Positions 51,051 through 63,067 are shown, counted from the stretch's first letter. The stretch is DNA of 64,000 nt from Climacium dendroides (GCA_950106755.1 OX467086.1:28972001-29036000), one strand, 5' to 3'. The notes: generated by a model not told the origin, from the sequence alone. Numbers and translations are program-made.

Positions 51051-52230
51051 GACTCCAATTTGGTACCATAAAAAAATTTATGTTTGAGTTGGGATGGAAG
51101 AGTTTGGTATTAGTGAAGCAAAAGAGATAAGAAAGGGAATGATTCAACAAATAAAGAATGGCAATGAATTAAGATGGTAGATTTTTTGGAATGAAGCAAA
51201 GAAAAAAATAGGAAAGGGAATGACAAAACCCAAAAAAATTGGCATGGAGTTGGAATAAAAGAGTTTTAGAAATTAATGAAGAAAAAAAAATAGGAAAACA
51301 AAAAAAATAGGGAAGCAAATGATTCAACATATAAATATTGGCATGGAGTTGGGATACAAGAGTTTTAGGAATTTATGAAGCCCAAAAAAATAGGAAAGGG
51401 AATGGTGGAACCAAAAACAAATGGCATTGACTTGAAATGGAAGTGTTTAAGACTTTAAGGAGTTGATGAAGCCAAAAAAAATGGCATGGAGATGGGATGC
51501 AAGAGTTTTAGGAATGAAGCAGAAACCAAAAAAAAGAGGAAAGAGAATGATGGAACAAAAAAATAATGGCTTTGAGTTGGGGTGGGAGAACTTTAGAAAA
51601 TCAGCAAAAATAAAATAGGAAAGGAGATGATTCAAGCCCAAATAAAAGAACTATAAATTGGGATGGGAGAGTTTTCGGAATGATCCAAAAAATTGGGAAA
51701 GGAATGATAGAACCAAAACAGAACATTTGGCTTTGAGTTGGGATGGAAGAGTTTTAGAAATGAAGCCCAAAAAAAAGGAAAGGGAATGAATTTAGGGAAA
51801 AAAAGGAATTATGAATTGGGATGGGAGAGTTTTAGGAACAAAATAGAAAAAATAATTATTCAACCAAAAGAAAAAAATTAAGTACAAGTTAGAATGGGAG
51901 AGTTTTAGGATTGAAGCAAAAAAAATAGGAGAGAGAATGATCCAACCTAAAATGAATGGCATAGAGTTGGGATGGGAGAGCTTTCCTAATTCATGGAAAA
52001 AATAGGAAAGGGAATGATGGAACAAATAAAAAAATGGCATTGACTTAGGATGGAAAAGTTTTAGGAATATAACCAACAAAAATAGGACAGGGAATGATTC
52101 ACCAAAAAAAAGAATGACAATGAGTTGGAATAAAAGAATTTTAGGATTGGAGTAAAAAAATAGAAAAGTTTTTCTAATTAATGAAGCAAGAAAAATAGGA
52201 AAATAATGATTTTATCAAGTACAATACATT
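51051..52230. repeat. GAATGATGG-type repeat tract, block 2
   Basis: Same degenerate 75-90 base units as at 47.35-48.33 kb, in the same orientation. Confidence 0.8.
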
Positions 52231-53170
52231 TTCAAAATATTGCCTAAACATTTCCAAAATATTTTCTCAAAGTGTCCTAACCATTTCCTAAATCAAAGAA
52301 TTTAGAGTCTTTGTTTGACACCCTAAAGTATATGTTGGTTCAAAGTAGTTTGAAGTGTTAGAAGAAGTAAGGAGAAACATTTTCCACCACAACGATGGGA
52401 CATGCTCTTCCATGAAGTTTCTTTCAAATCTTAGTCCGTGGAGCTTTTAATTTGGCCTCTTGCTTTCATTGACTTGTCGGAATCCAAAACAAGTTGTTGA
52501 GGCTGAAATTAATGGTTCCCCCGCTCCAAGAATAGGACGGATTGAAGGATATCAAGCCCAAGCGCATTTCAAAGTCATGCCTCCTGTACTAGACGACCAC
52601 ATCCACGCCCTGGAGTCCGCGCCCTGACTTCAAGTCCACGCCCTGAAGTCCATGCCTTGACTTGAAATTCACGCCCTGGAGTCCACGCCCTGACTTTAAC
52701 TCCAGGCCATGGAGTCTGTGATTCAACTGCGCTTTCTCAAATTCCTCCGCCTTTGTGAATTGTCCGCCCTAAAGTCCGCACCCTGACACAGCCCATTCAA
52801 CGAAAACATATGTTTAACTTTGCTAACTTCTCTTCCCACAAATATGAGGAATCCAAAACAATGTATGTCAACATTTAATGTTTCCCTTTTTCCATGAAAA
52901 GGAGGGACACCATCTTCCAAGACCATTAAATAGGAAGAAGGAGGGATCCCATGCCGGAGGTCAACCTACTTTTCAATGCATCCCCATGTACGCATCCCCA
53001 TTTCTGTAATGGCGTCGCGCCTTGAAGTTCGCGCCTTGGAGTCTGCGCCCTACCTTCCTGTACCCGCCTTGATGCCAAGAATTCAGGTGTGCGTTGTGAA
53101 CGTCCTTCACAAATTCTCAGATTGTGCGTCCGCACCCTACTGGCACGCACAACGATGAAGTCCACGCCCC
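52231..53170. repeat. Duplicated module, copy 2, with the GC-rich array before the transposase
   Basis: Direct copy of 48327-49065, about 3.9 kb downstream of it. Its right part (about 52600-53170) is a GC-rich array of CCACGCCCTGACTTC-type units that runs up to the TATA box of the transposase gene. Confidence 0.85.
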
Positions 53171-53183
53171 TGCATTCCCTAAG

Positions 53184-53191
53184 TATATATA
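53184..53191 (+). promoter_or_regulatory. TATA box of the hAT transposase gene
   Basis: TATATATA in AAGTATATATAGAAAAGG, directly after the GC-rich array and 261 bases before the transposase ATG. The same array-then-TATA order is seen at both cargo genes. Confidence 0.65.
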
Positions 53192-53451
53192 GAAAAGGAA
53201 GACCCAGCATTCCCCACATTTGTCACCTAGCCTCTATCTCTTCGACTTCAATTCATTTTGAGCTCCTTGTGAGTCTACTTGGGTGGCAGATGGCCCTAGT
53301 TTGCTGCTGAGGTGATGTCAAAATCAGTTCAAGCAGTGGATTAGCGCTAACTATTGTTACTGATACTTTGTTCGGTATATCTTTGGTCTTTTTAACTTCA
53401 ATACAAAGGAGGAGGAAGACATTTGAAATTATTTGTGAACGGCTGAACGCA

Positions 53452-56400
53452 ATGGTAAGTCAAAGGAAGCAGACCAAGGAATGGGAACCGTGGCTAAACT
53501 TTGCGAAGAATGGGACGAAGGTGACTTGTGTTTTTTGTGCTGGGACCTTCAGTTACAAACGTGAGCGTGCTTTTGCACATTTCAGATATGGCTCAAAATC
53601 GGAGAGGTCAATTTGTCAAAGTATGCCTCGTGCAATGCGCCATAGATTTGCCAATTGTGCAGGTTTTGTCCCACTACGAATGGATCCTGGGGACATGTAT
53701 GAAGGAGAACCAATTCAAAGTGCGCCATCTAGAACAACTCCACTTGCAAGTTCAAGTGAAGCCACAGAAAATGAGGTGATGGGTGGGGTTAATAGTGGGA
53801 GAGCAGAAGAAGGGGTAAACGTTTCAGAAGGAAATGAAACCCTACAAACGTCCAATAGCCTTGCTGCATCAAATTCTACGAGATCTGGATCATTACGTCA
53901 GTAGCGTATGGTGGACGCATTCAACATTGCAAAGAGGAAGGAGTTGGATGAGAAGTGGGCAAGTTTTTTCTATGAAGTGAATGTACCATTTAATGTGGCA
54001 AAGCATCCAGCCTTCTTTGAGGCTGTGAGGGCAACTTCATTGGCGAGGTTTGAATATAGTCCACCTTCTTACCATCAGTTCAGAACTAATTTAATTAAAC
54101 CGAGGAGGTTGCAAATCGAGAAGCAGATTGAAGAGAAGGTTGGTTTTGCTGTGAAGCACTACGGGATGACGATATGCATCGATGGTTGGGATGATGTCAA
54201 TTGGAGGCCTCTCATGAATGTGATGATGTCATGCCCCGCAAGTGATGTATTTTGGGGGTCGATTGATACTACCTCACAAAAGAAAACCATGCGCTACATA
54301 GCGAACCAAATGAAAGTGTACATTGAGAAGGTGGGTTCAAAATATGTGACACAAGTGTGCACAGATAATGCAGCAAACATACTTGGGGCATTGCAAGACA
54401 TCACTCGAACATACCCGCACATTTTTGCGCAAGGCTACATGGCACATGCATTGGATCTCATGTTGGAAGATTGGGCCAAAATCCAGGAATTTGCCGATTT
54501 AATTGTCAGGGCAAAAAGATTGTGCCAATACATTCGAAACCATCATGTGACTATGTCGGTTTTTCGTGAGTTGAGTCCGAATCTGCAACTCGTAGTGCCT
54601 ACTGAAACTTGTTGTGCTTGTAATTTCCTCATGTTGCAGCGCCTGGTGAGACTCAGAGCAGTCTTGGAGCGGTTGAATAACCACCCGCGTGTTCTAAATT
54701 ACTTTGATACCTTACGGAACGAATAAAATGGCCCGCAGTCAGCTACCGCTACACGTAATGTCAGAAACACCATTCAAGATGTGGCCTTCTGGCAACGATG
54801 TGTGAATTACGTGTACATGACTGAAGATATATTGAAGGCTTTGCGTGTATTTGATGGACGAGAACCATCCATGGGTCGGGCGTGGCTCGTAATGCACAAT
54901 TTGCAAGGGCATGTGTATTTTTTAAGAGAACCACCTTTCAGCTTACGTGATGACATAGCTATCACTTTGGAAGAATCTTTCAATGAAAGGTGGGAGATGG
55001 CTTTTGAAGATACACACTACGCTGCGGCCCTTTTGAATCCATACCTCTTGGATAATGTGGCGCTCAGGGTGGATGGAATTGCCCTACGTGCATTGTACAA
55101 AGTCATTTGTAAGATGGCAGATTCAGTGGGTGTGGATTTCGATGATGTGCTGGCGGAATTAACACAATTTGAGGAGGGTACTGGACCGTACAATGCAGCT
55201 GAGACACCCAACATCCGTGTGACACAAATGCTTCCCCACCAATGGTGGCATAGGGTTGGAGATCGGTCTCTTTCTAAAATTGTCGTGCGTCTTTTATTCC
55301 TCACATGTTCCGCAAGCTCTTGTGAAAGGAATTGGAGTAACTATTCCTTTGTTCACAATAAGGTCCGAAATCGATTAGCCCCCGAAAAGGCAGAGTCATT
55401 GGTATATATTTATACCAATAGCCGTGTATTTCAGCAGCGACCAGAAGCCGATCCAGTTCGTTGGTATGATGTAAATATATACTCGGAGGATTCCGATCCA
55501 GATGCCCTTGGTCCAATCCCGGTGAATGAACGCAATCGGGAATTCGATGCAATGCAAGCAGAGGAAGAAGAAGAGGTTGATGGAGAAGCCAATCTAAACC
55601 CTCAAGAGTATCTGGCAAACCTAGATCTTTGGAGGCGAGGAGCCGATCACCTCGAGGAAGCGAGGAACTACTATGGAGATGATGATGATGAAGAGGAGGA
55701 ACTCCTATATGGTCGTTGGGGTCCTTGAAGGCCACCCATTCCACCCAATCCACGTCGCCATCCTTCACCTCCACTTCCTCAAAATGAAGGAAATGCTAAA
55801 GTCCAAGCTTTGTCGTCTTCTTTAGAGACCGACAATCCAAATGACAATAACGTCGATGATGGTATTTCCCATAACAACAACGACGATGATGACAACCTCC
55901 CTCCAGGAAATGGCGGTGGAAATGGAAATGGCGGTGGAAATGGAAATGGTGGTGGAAATGGAAATGGTGGTGGAAATGAAGATGGCGACTGAAATAGGGG
56001 GAGGAATGCAAATCCAAATCGTGGAGGATCTTCTCACAATCGAGATGGCAATACAGGGCTTACGGGAGTGAGGCCATCAACTCGTAACATTAGAGTTATT
56101 CAAGGACACCATGATAGAAACGTTAGAAATGCAAGAGTGGCACGCCCTATTGCAAGAAATCAACCGGATGGTAATGTGAGAAGGCCTTTTGATCCAAAGC
56201 GTGTGGACCCTAATGATGTTTTTGCATTTGTGGACCCTGCAGAAGACCTTGCCTGTGTACCTGCTCTAATTGCGGGCCATCCTGCTATTTCAGACCAAGG
56301 TACACAAATGCCACATTCCATAGACCCAGCTTCAATAACAACTTCCAATGCCATCCGAAGACCTTCTCAAGAAGGGTTAGGCTCAGTGGGGAATGTTCAT

Positions 56401-56913
56401 TTGACTCCTCAAAGCGTTTCACGTGGTACTACTGGGGGTAGACCACCTATAGCTCCTCGGCCCCCCGTTCGTCATGAAGTAGGGCAATATCAACAAGGCC
56501 GTGGAGGGCTGGAGGCCGTGGAGGGACTGGAGGCCCACTATAAATTCAAATGCAGAAGACCCCACGCACAACGACATAAGAGGTTGAAGCGCAAACGTAG
56601 TCAAGGTCAAACTACTGTAGAACTTCGAAATGAAAACTCGGAAGTTGAAGGACATTGGACCATAGATAGTGGTGAAGCAGAAGATGAATATGATAGCAAC
56701 GAAGATGCCCATGATGAGGCACCTGAGGATGATGATGTTGTCATTTGAGATGCTAATGCAGTGGATCCAAGTGCCCAAGAAGTTCGTAGGTCAAGTCGTT
56801 TGAATAATTGAGGTTATAGAATTGCATCGATGGTAGATCTCGGGTCTTTAAGAGTTGAAGAGAATTGTAGCAATTGGAAGAAAGATGGACGAGAAGCCAA
56901 AGGATTGTCTTAG
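53452..56913 (+). pseudogene. hAT transposase with long C-terminal extension (six in-frame stops)
   Basis: Single uninterrupted frame of 1,153 codons apart from stops TAG 53902, TAA 54724, TGA 55726, TGA 55990, TGA 56746 and TGA 56809; no frameshift. BED-type zinc finger at about residues 25-55 (CVFC then AHFRYG). DUF659/catalytic part: ICIDGWDDVNWRPLMNVMM with Asp 244, and CTDNAANILGA with Asp 305. The YMAHALDLMLED block has Tyr where many relatives have the Cys of CxxH. The hAT_C dimerisation domain ends with PHQWWHRVG and TCSASSCERNWSNYSFVHNKVRNRL, with catalytic Glu about 625. Beyond residue 760 comes an unusual tail of nearly 400 codons: acidic runs, NGNGGG repeats at 55905-55985 and basic patches. 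The ATG overlaps a GTAAGT donor-like sequence, so a 5' exon border there is possible. Confidence 0.93.
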
Positions 56914-57215
56914 ATAACCTATGAGAAAGTGGGCGTATTTTGGAAGTATAGATTCATTGTATTGTTATTGTACTTTGCAATGCATGAATTTTATAAACAG
57001 TTTTGGTTATCACAAACATTGCAGCCTACTATTATTTTTTTTTGTATTTTTGTATTTGACGTGCATGTTAGAAACATTGGTGAGTGCAATCATGTAAAAT
57101 ATATTGCAGTTACTGGTTCTTTTAAATGCAGTGGGGTCATTACCTTATTCAAAAAAGAATATGTATATATATTACATATATTGTAGAACACATAAATAAA
57201 ATCCACCATTACTTG
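56914..57215. other. Downstream region of the transposase gene
   Basis: About 300 AT-rich bases, probably 3' UTR and polyadenylation region of the transposase transcript. No gene. Confidence 0.4.
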
Positions 57216-57609
57216 ATTACCCATCCGCGCCCTGTCTGTGACGTTGAGGTCCGCGCCCTCACACTCACGGTGAAGTCCGCGCCCTAACTATACGAGTCCG
57301 CGCCCTGACGCTCACGTTGAAGTCCGTGCCCTGACACTCACGCTGAAGTTCGTGCCCTGACGCTCACGCTGAAGTCCGCGCCCTGACTTCACAAGTCCAC
57401 GCCCTGACGGTGGCACGATGACGTCTACGCCCACACATGACGTCCACGCCCTGGATTCGCTGTTTGAGGTGACATGTCATTCAAAAAAATTCCACAACTT
57501 TGAAAAATTAAAGCCGTCCAGTTGGTCCGGCCCATCCGTCCGTCTAGTCCGGTTTGCCCGTCCGTCCGGGACATCCGACGACCCTAACTCGCCCGTTATG
57601 ACAACCCTG
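57216..57609. repeat. GC-rich array and right subterminal region of the giant hAT element
   Basis: About eight units of GAAGTCCGCGCCCTGACGCTCACGCT type to 57470, then subterminal sequence dense in CCGTCC/GTCCGG motifs up to the inverted end. Similar GTCCG motifs stand at the left end (37650-37720) and in the two hAT MITEs. Likely transposase-binding region, by analogy with other hAT elements. Confidence 0.75.
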
Positions 57610-57617
57610 GGCAGATT

Positions 57618-59839
57618 GATCAAGAAGGTCAATTTGTCACTATGGAAAATGAAGAGAGTGTTTAGGAAAGGCTGTTGTTTGTAAGTTTGCAAAAATTGTC
57701 AAAAAATGATGGCAAACACTACGGTCAAATTGTTGAGCAATACAAATCTTTTTGCCAAATTGGATTGATTGAAGATGAGTTAAATTTTGAAATTGCAATG
57801 CTTGCATTGTAAGTAAATGTACTTGTTTTAATTGGTCTGGATTGTGTTTGAAATGAAGTCAAATTGTCTTGTATATTTGAGGAATGAATTGCTAAAATAT
57901 TGTAAGACTAATTGTCTATGTAATTGAGTGACTGATCTTGTGGTCGCCGCAAGTTTGCATTGTTTAGTTGACATGAAGTGAATGTTATCAATACAAATTA
58001 ATTATTTGAGATTCTAATTGTTCAAAAAAAATTACTACCTTGTAAATTGTAGCATTGACGTGCTAATTTTTTAATGGAGAAATCTATATCTGTTGTGTGT
58101 AAGTAATAGTTAAATAATAAAAAATCATGTATATAATAGTAGAATATTCTAATATAAGCAATTAGATGTCTTACTATGTGTAAAACCTCAAGGATCTATA
58201 CATTTAACCCCTAAACACCCCAGAGGACCAAAAGTGTCATCACCTAGATTTAAGTCCAATTCAAAGTGTTGTAACTTTTGCATTGAATATCCAAATTCAA
58301 TAAAATTTGTTGTAAAATTTTCTCTCTCCTTTGTATTTTGTGGTAAATTTTTCAAATCAATAAAAAATGCATTGATTTTTGGTAAGCCATTTGGATTTTG
58401 GAGGTTCAATTTGAGTTTAACAAACTACATTTGATGGTTGCAACTTCAGGGGCTTGTATCTCCATCCAATGTTTGTTTTCAATAAAATTTATTGTGTTCT
58501 GTTCCCCTTGCAAACTAGTTATGTAGTAAAATTTTCATGTCAAATCAAGTTATTTTTTGAATGTTTGGGAGTAATTCAAAGTTTAAAATCAAGACATTTT
58601 TGGATTACAGTGAACTTTAGTGGCTTATTTTTTCTTCATAGATTGTCCATTTCTAATAGATTTTTTGGAAAAAATTGTGTATATTGGTCTGGTTTATGTG
58701 GATAAAACTTCGTATCAATCCAAGAAGTTATGAGTGATTGAGAAGCATTTTAGAAAAAGATTTAGCTCCAAAAGTGTTGTTTCAACTTTTCTTACTATTT
58801 TTTGACATTTCAAAGCCATTTTCTAGACACTGATTTATTTAAACAATATTTTTTTTTTACCAATGTATTTTTTATGATGGTTTTGAATCACTTTATAATT
58901 TAAAGTGTTTTCATTTGAATAGGTTTAGAAATTAAATTTCACCTGTAAATGTGTTACCAGGAATATTTTAGCATCCTTTTTCAATACTAAAACATTTTAA
59001 TTTAGCAATCTATGTGGTCAAATGACTTCAAATTTAATTCACATCATCTACAATATGTACACTATAAGATTACTATAAGATTTTATAGTTGAGATTTCTA
59101 TACCTTAGTGACATTCACATATATAACACTTCAAAAGCAATGATGTTTTTGAACCCAAAAAGGCCTTGGGCTTTTAGGAGTTAAGAGTCAAATTGTCCGT
59201 AAGTCTAATGTAATGTGTGAAGTTTATTATTGAGATTAATAGACTAAACTATTGTGTTTGAATTATATTTGACAAGTGATGTAGCTCGTAATAATTGCTT
59301 AAAAGTTTGTGCACACTTGGTGCCAAAGGTGGCATTAGTTGGTAGTTTCATTATGGGAAGTGAGTGTGCATTTATACCTGAGGACATATGAAAATGTTGA
59401 GCCTACATGGCAGTTTAGATTATAAGCAAAAAGAGCACTTTTGAAAGCAATGGCAATTGCATGAATTTTTTAGCATAAGTGCTTATCAACACCATTTAAT
59501 TAGAAAAGCCAACTGCATAGAATGTAGATTTCAGAAATATAAACGCAGTTTAAGTTAATTGGCCTATAGGAAGCTGATTAAGTATAAGTGATTATGTTTA
59601 CAATTGAAATAAATGTCAACGACATTGAGAGATGTTTGCTTCAAGAAATTACAAGGATCTTGATTGTAACCAAGAATGATTGAGGAACAAAAATAGACGT
59701 TGCTATATAAATCTTTAGTCTTGAATAATGAATCTTCTACATCACTATGGAACTGCTCCCCATTGGCCTACTCTATTTTGGCTTTAATTGATTCACGGAT
59801 CAAGATAGGTATAAGAAACCACTACACAAGATATGTGAT
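57618..59839. other. AT-rich flank right of the giant element
   Basis: No supported gene. Short frames only. Confidence 0.5.
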
Positions 59840-61640
59840 GGATAGAACCAATGGTATATCATAAGGTACCATTGGTGAATATGGTTCCTAAACTTTCAAA
59901 CTCATGGTTTGCTAGTCATCAATCTAGCCTCACCATGAAAATAGAATAAATCTCAACCATGTGGGTGAAACCCCCACTTTGTTGCCATAACATAAAATGA
60001 GGCTAAGCAATGGTTTAACCCATACCACTTGCAACAGTAAAAAATTACAATGAAAAGAAAGTCATAAGCCACAACACAGAAGTCTTCAACTTTTCTTTCA
60101 ATTTCAATTCCAAGCACACCAATTTCAAATTCAACTCCTTAATCAAGCTTCAGTCTCATGTCACCGCTTTTTCAAGAGTCCAAATGAAATTAGTGATATT
60201 TTTTTGAAAAGCTATCACAAATTTCTATTCTTCCTCCAAACCTTAAATCATTCTAATTTTATGTCCAACTTCTATGGCCATTTAAAATTTCAGCCTTTAT
60301 AATTAAGGATAGTAGTTCCTTTTTTTACTTTGATACTCACAACTTTCTTATAACAACTCCATTTACAACAAATGATAGCTCCATGGAAAGACAAAAAATT
60401 TCCTACACTTCCTTAGAATTTCATTTCAAATAAAAAACTTATTTGTCATCTATAGCTGGTCAAAGTCTCTGCCCCTTTACATAGGAGGTAGCAGACCTTC
60501 CTTCACTCAAATTAGCACAATTTTTGAATGACAAATTCAAATCAAGAAAGTGAGAACTCTTTGGAAATAAAACACCATGATATATCATTCTTCAAACCTT
60601 TATTTCAAAATTCTTTTTACACAACAAGATTTCTCTTTCCAAAATCGGTCTCCAAAAACTCCCATAAAAAAACCACACACCAAAATTCCTTTGGGAAACA
60701 TCCTAAATTACTTCCTAGATATTAAATCCATATAGACTAGCCTATACCCCTCCTTTACATGGGTGGGCCTTTAAACCTATCTTTATTCTTATCTTGAAGT
60801 CAATGACCTCAAAGCTTAATGAAAAGACAAACTATCTTTATTTTTCTATCTTTCAACTTCAAATACACAAAATAAAATTTGAAAATATTCTTAAGTACAA
60901 CAACAAAAACTAATAGTAGTCTATTAGAGGTAAATAAAATAAAATTCAAAAAAAATTTCACTCTATTTATAAAAATTTGAGAATGCGTTTAATAGTGACT
61001 GCAATGTAATCAATACGATCCACCTTCGATAAAGAATTAACTGGATTCTCCAACCAACGTTGATGGCCATGATTCCCTTTGATAAACCTAACCATACAAT
61101 AATATTGATCATTGTTTAGATATTCAAAACATCCTTCAAATATTACATCTCGACTACCAAGCTCAATACATCCAACTTGCAACATGATCACTAATGCCCA
61201 ACATCATGTTGAAGGTTTTTGTGCCATTACTACTTCATGTGAGGTTGCTTCAACGGTTGAAAAGACCTAGCGTTTTTTTGAAGACGCTTATGCAGTCAGA
61301 CAAGATCCAACGGTTGAAGAGGTTGATCCGGTAGTTGCAACAATGAAAATTCAAACTCAAGCTCTAGTCAAGGCTCTTCATCTTGAGACAAAAAAAACTC
61401 TCTAGTTTGACATACTAAAATTTAAAGTAAAAAACAAAAAAAAATTACATCAAAGTAATAAAAAATTTGAGTGGTTTCTTCCTTTTAAATAGATGGCACA
61501 CACACTAGTGAGAAGATGTCACCTTGAAGCTACTTAGAATGATGTCATCTTTTTTTCTATATTATTATAATCAAATTTATCAAAATAACATATAAATATG
61601 TATTTTTACACCATGTACACATTTACAATGGGGACAACGG
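59840..61640 (-). mobile_element. Dispersed repeat, copy B (inverted partner of 21.4-23.3 kb)
   Basis: Ordered blocks match the reverse complement of copy A. The minus frame at 61191-60967 (74 codons) reads GCIELGSRDVIFEGCFEYL, then NHGHQRWLENPVN and an IKRILKFL end. The same segment is present but broken in copy A, so the repeat once carried a coding sequence that I cannot identify. Which class of element this is remains open; a solo LTR or a captured gene fragment are both possible. Borders approximate. Confidence 0.5.
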
Positions 61641-61994
61641 AAGAGAGCAATGTCCGTAATTTATAATAGCTATGACAATGCAACAATGCTATATAATAGA
61701 AGATGTGGACTTAAATTGCAACGATGAGTTAGTATACGCAGGTGCAATTATGTATGGTACAATGGAGATTTTGCATCTATATAGATCAAATTTTGACATC
61801 CCATCTTCCTTACATTGGTCGCATGTTGTTTTGTTTGCTTTGTAGTATTAAAATTCTATGCTTGAACAATATGATTTTTTTTGGATTCAAAGAGCAAGAA
61901 ACATGGAAGGGCGATGGTCTAGAATGCCTGCATTAGCGCCACTTACTAATAGTGAAGGTAAGTGGCAATTGGATCATACATTTCATCTTTTTAC

Positions 61995-62160
61995 CACTAC
62001 AAGAAATCCATGTTTTATGTGACGTTTTAAAATTTTAGTAGATGGATTTTAAGCAACATTGAATAGAACAACTTGTATTTTTATGTCAAGAATAATATCT
62101 AATGTAACATCTAAATGTTTGCTAAAATTATGTTACATAAAACACAGGTTTCTTATAGTA
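61995..62160. mobile_element. CACTA-ended MITE, 166 bp
   Basis: The left end CACTACAAGAAATCCATGTT and the complement of the right end TACTATAAGAAACCTGTGTT are alike and both continue into TTATGT. Flanking triplets TAC and TAT are almost a 3-bp duplication. The last base of the right end differs from a perfect CACTA terminus. Confidence 0.75.
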
Positions 62161-62466
62161 TATTTAAGCATCAAAGAATTTAATGTAGAAGACATGAAAA
62201 AAAATCAACAATGGTTACTCATCGACTACATTCTGCCATCATCCTCACTAATCTTCCATCTTGTGTAGTGCAATCCATGATTGCAACAAATGCACTACCA
62301 ATGTTAGGTACTTCGATGACTGTGGAAGGTATGCCCTTTGTTACTATTTGCTTTACTTGTGATTAGTTATGTAAGAAAGGAATTGCAATGCAACAAACTT
62401 CCACTACTAGTTTTGATTTTTGTATTGTGCAGTTCTGTCTTTCTCATCACCAATTTTTTCCTACGC

Positions 62467-62616
62467 CACTACTAGAAAATTTAGTTGTTTTGTTGTTTTG
62501 GCCATGTTGATCCAGTCAAAATTTGACAGAAATCTGTTAAAATCAACAGATTTCTGTCAGATTTTGACCAGATCAACGTGACCAAAACAACAAAACAACT
62601 AAATTTTCTAGTAGTA
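62467..62616. mobile_element. Near-perfect hairpin MITE, 150 bp
   Basis: The left arm begins CACTACTAGAAAATTTAG and the right arm ends CTAAATTTTCTAGTAGTA. The arms are almost fully complementary for about 70 bases around a tiny loop (AAAATC). The ends are CACTA-like, with the last base of the right end altered. A transcript would fold into a long hairpin. Confidence 0.85.
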
Positions 62617-63067
62617 TACCTTCATGGCTTGTAGCTGACAATGTTTTCAATTGTCTACTTTTTGCATGTTCATGAGCAACCATGCGAGTAGGAACCATAG
62701 GTTTGCAACCTCCGTTGATTGGAAATCACAAAATTGCAGAGATGCTAGTCCTAGTAGAAGGTGTAACTACTTCTAAACATGCTTGAAAGGAGCGGGACCT
62801 AAATTGGTAGCATTCAAAAATAATGGCACTAATTCAAGTGGAAAAGGAGCTTGCATGGGAAGAATCAAATATGCATGTTGTTTGAGACCTCATGAATCTA
62901 AACTCAACAAAGTAGAGTCATATCAACAATGCCATGATGAAAGTTGGAATTTTTCCTTGTCTCCGTACTGGAGCTGCATATAATAGCAAGTGGAACTAAC
63001 TTGTACTAGAGTATAAACGAATTTTGGATTACTACACAAAGAACAAAACCAACTCATCTGATTTTTG
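62617..63067. other. Intergenic DNA
   Basis: No supported gene. The frame at 62783-62983 shows no recognisable motif. Confidence 0.4.

Larger units (their letters stand above)
37631..57609. mobile_element. Giant hAT transposon (19,979 bp) with cargo genes
   Basis: The left end CATGGTTGTCATAATGG and the complement of the right end CAGGGTTGTCATAACGG agree at 15 of 17 bases. GGCAGATT lies directly outside both ends (37623-37630 and 57610-57617), an exact 8-bp target duplication, the size made by hAT transposases. Subterminal DNA at both ends is rich in GTCCG/CCGTCC motifs. Inside, in order: CT-rich repeats, a kinase-like gene (minus) split by a CACTA element, a GC-rich divergent promoter array, a RING-containing gene (plus) split by a hAT MITE, repeat arrays with a duplicated module, the hAT transposase (plus), and a GC-rich array at the 3' end. 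Typical plant hAT elements are a few kb, so this one is unusually large. Its transposase has in-frame stops, so this copy is probably dead. Confidence 0.93.

Noticed and set aside
55796..56071. His/Phe-rich and Met/Glu-rich frames over the GGTGGAAATGGAAAT repeat
   Set aside because: Shadows of the Asn/Gly repeat in the transposase tail.
53452..56913. Alternative genetic code or programmed readthrough to explain the stops
   Set aside because: The neighbouring SET and 14-3-3 genes use normal codons with no internal stops, and the pattern fits C-to-T decay of a silenced transposon.
37631..57609. Alternative that the left and right hAT ends belong to two separate small elements
   Set aside because: The outer 8-bp flanks are identical and the terminal sequences pair with each other. 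Two independent insertions would not share a target duplication.
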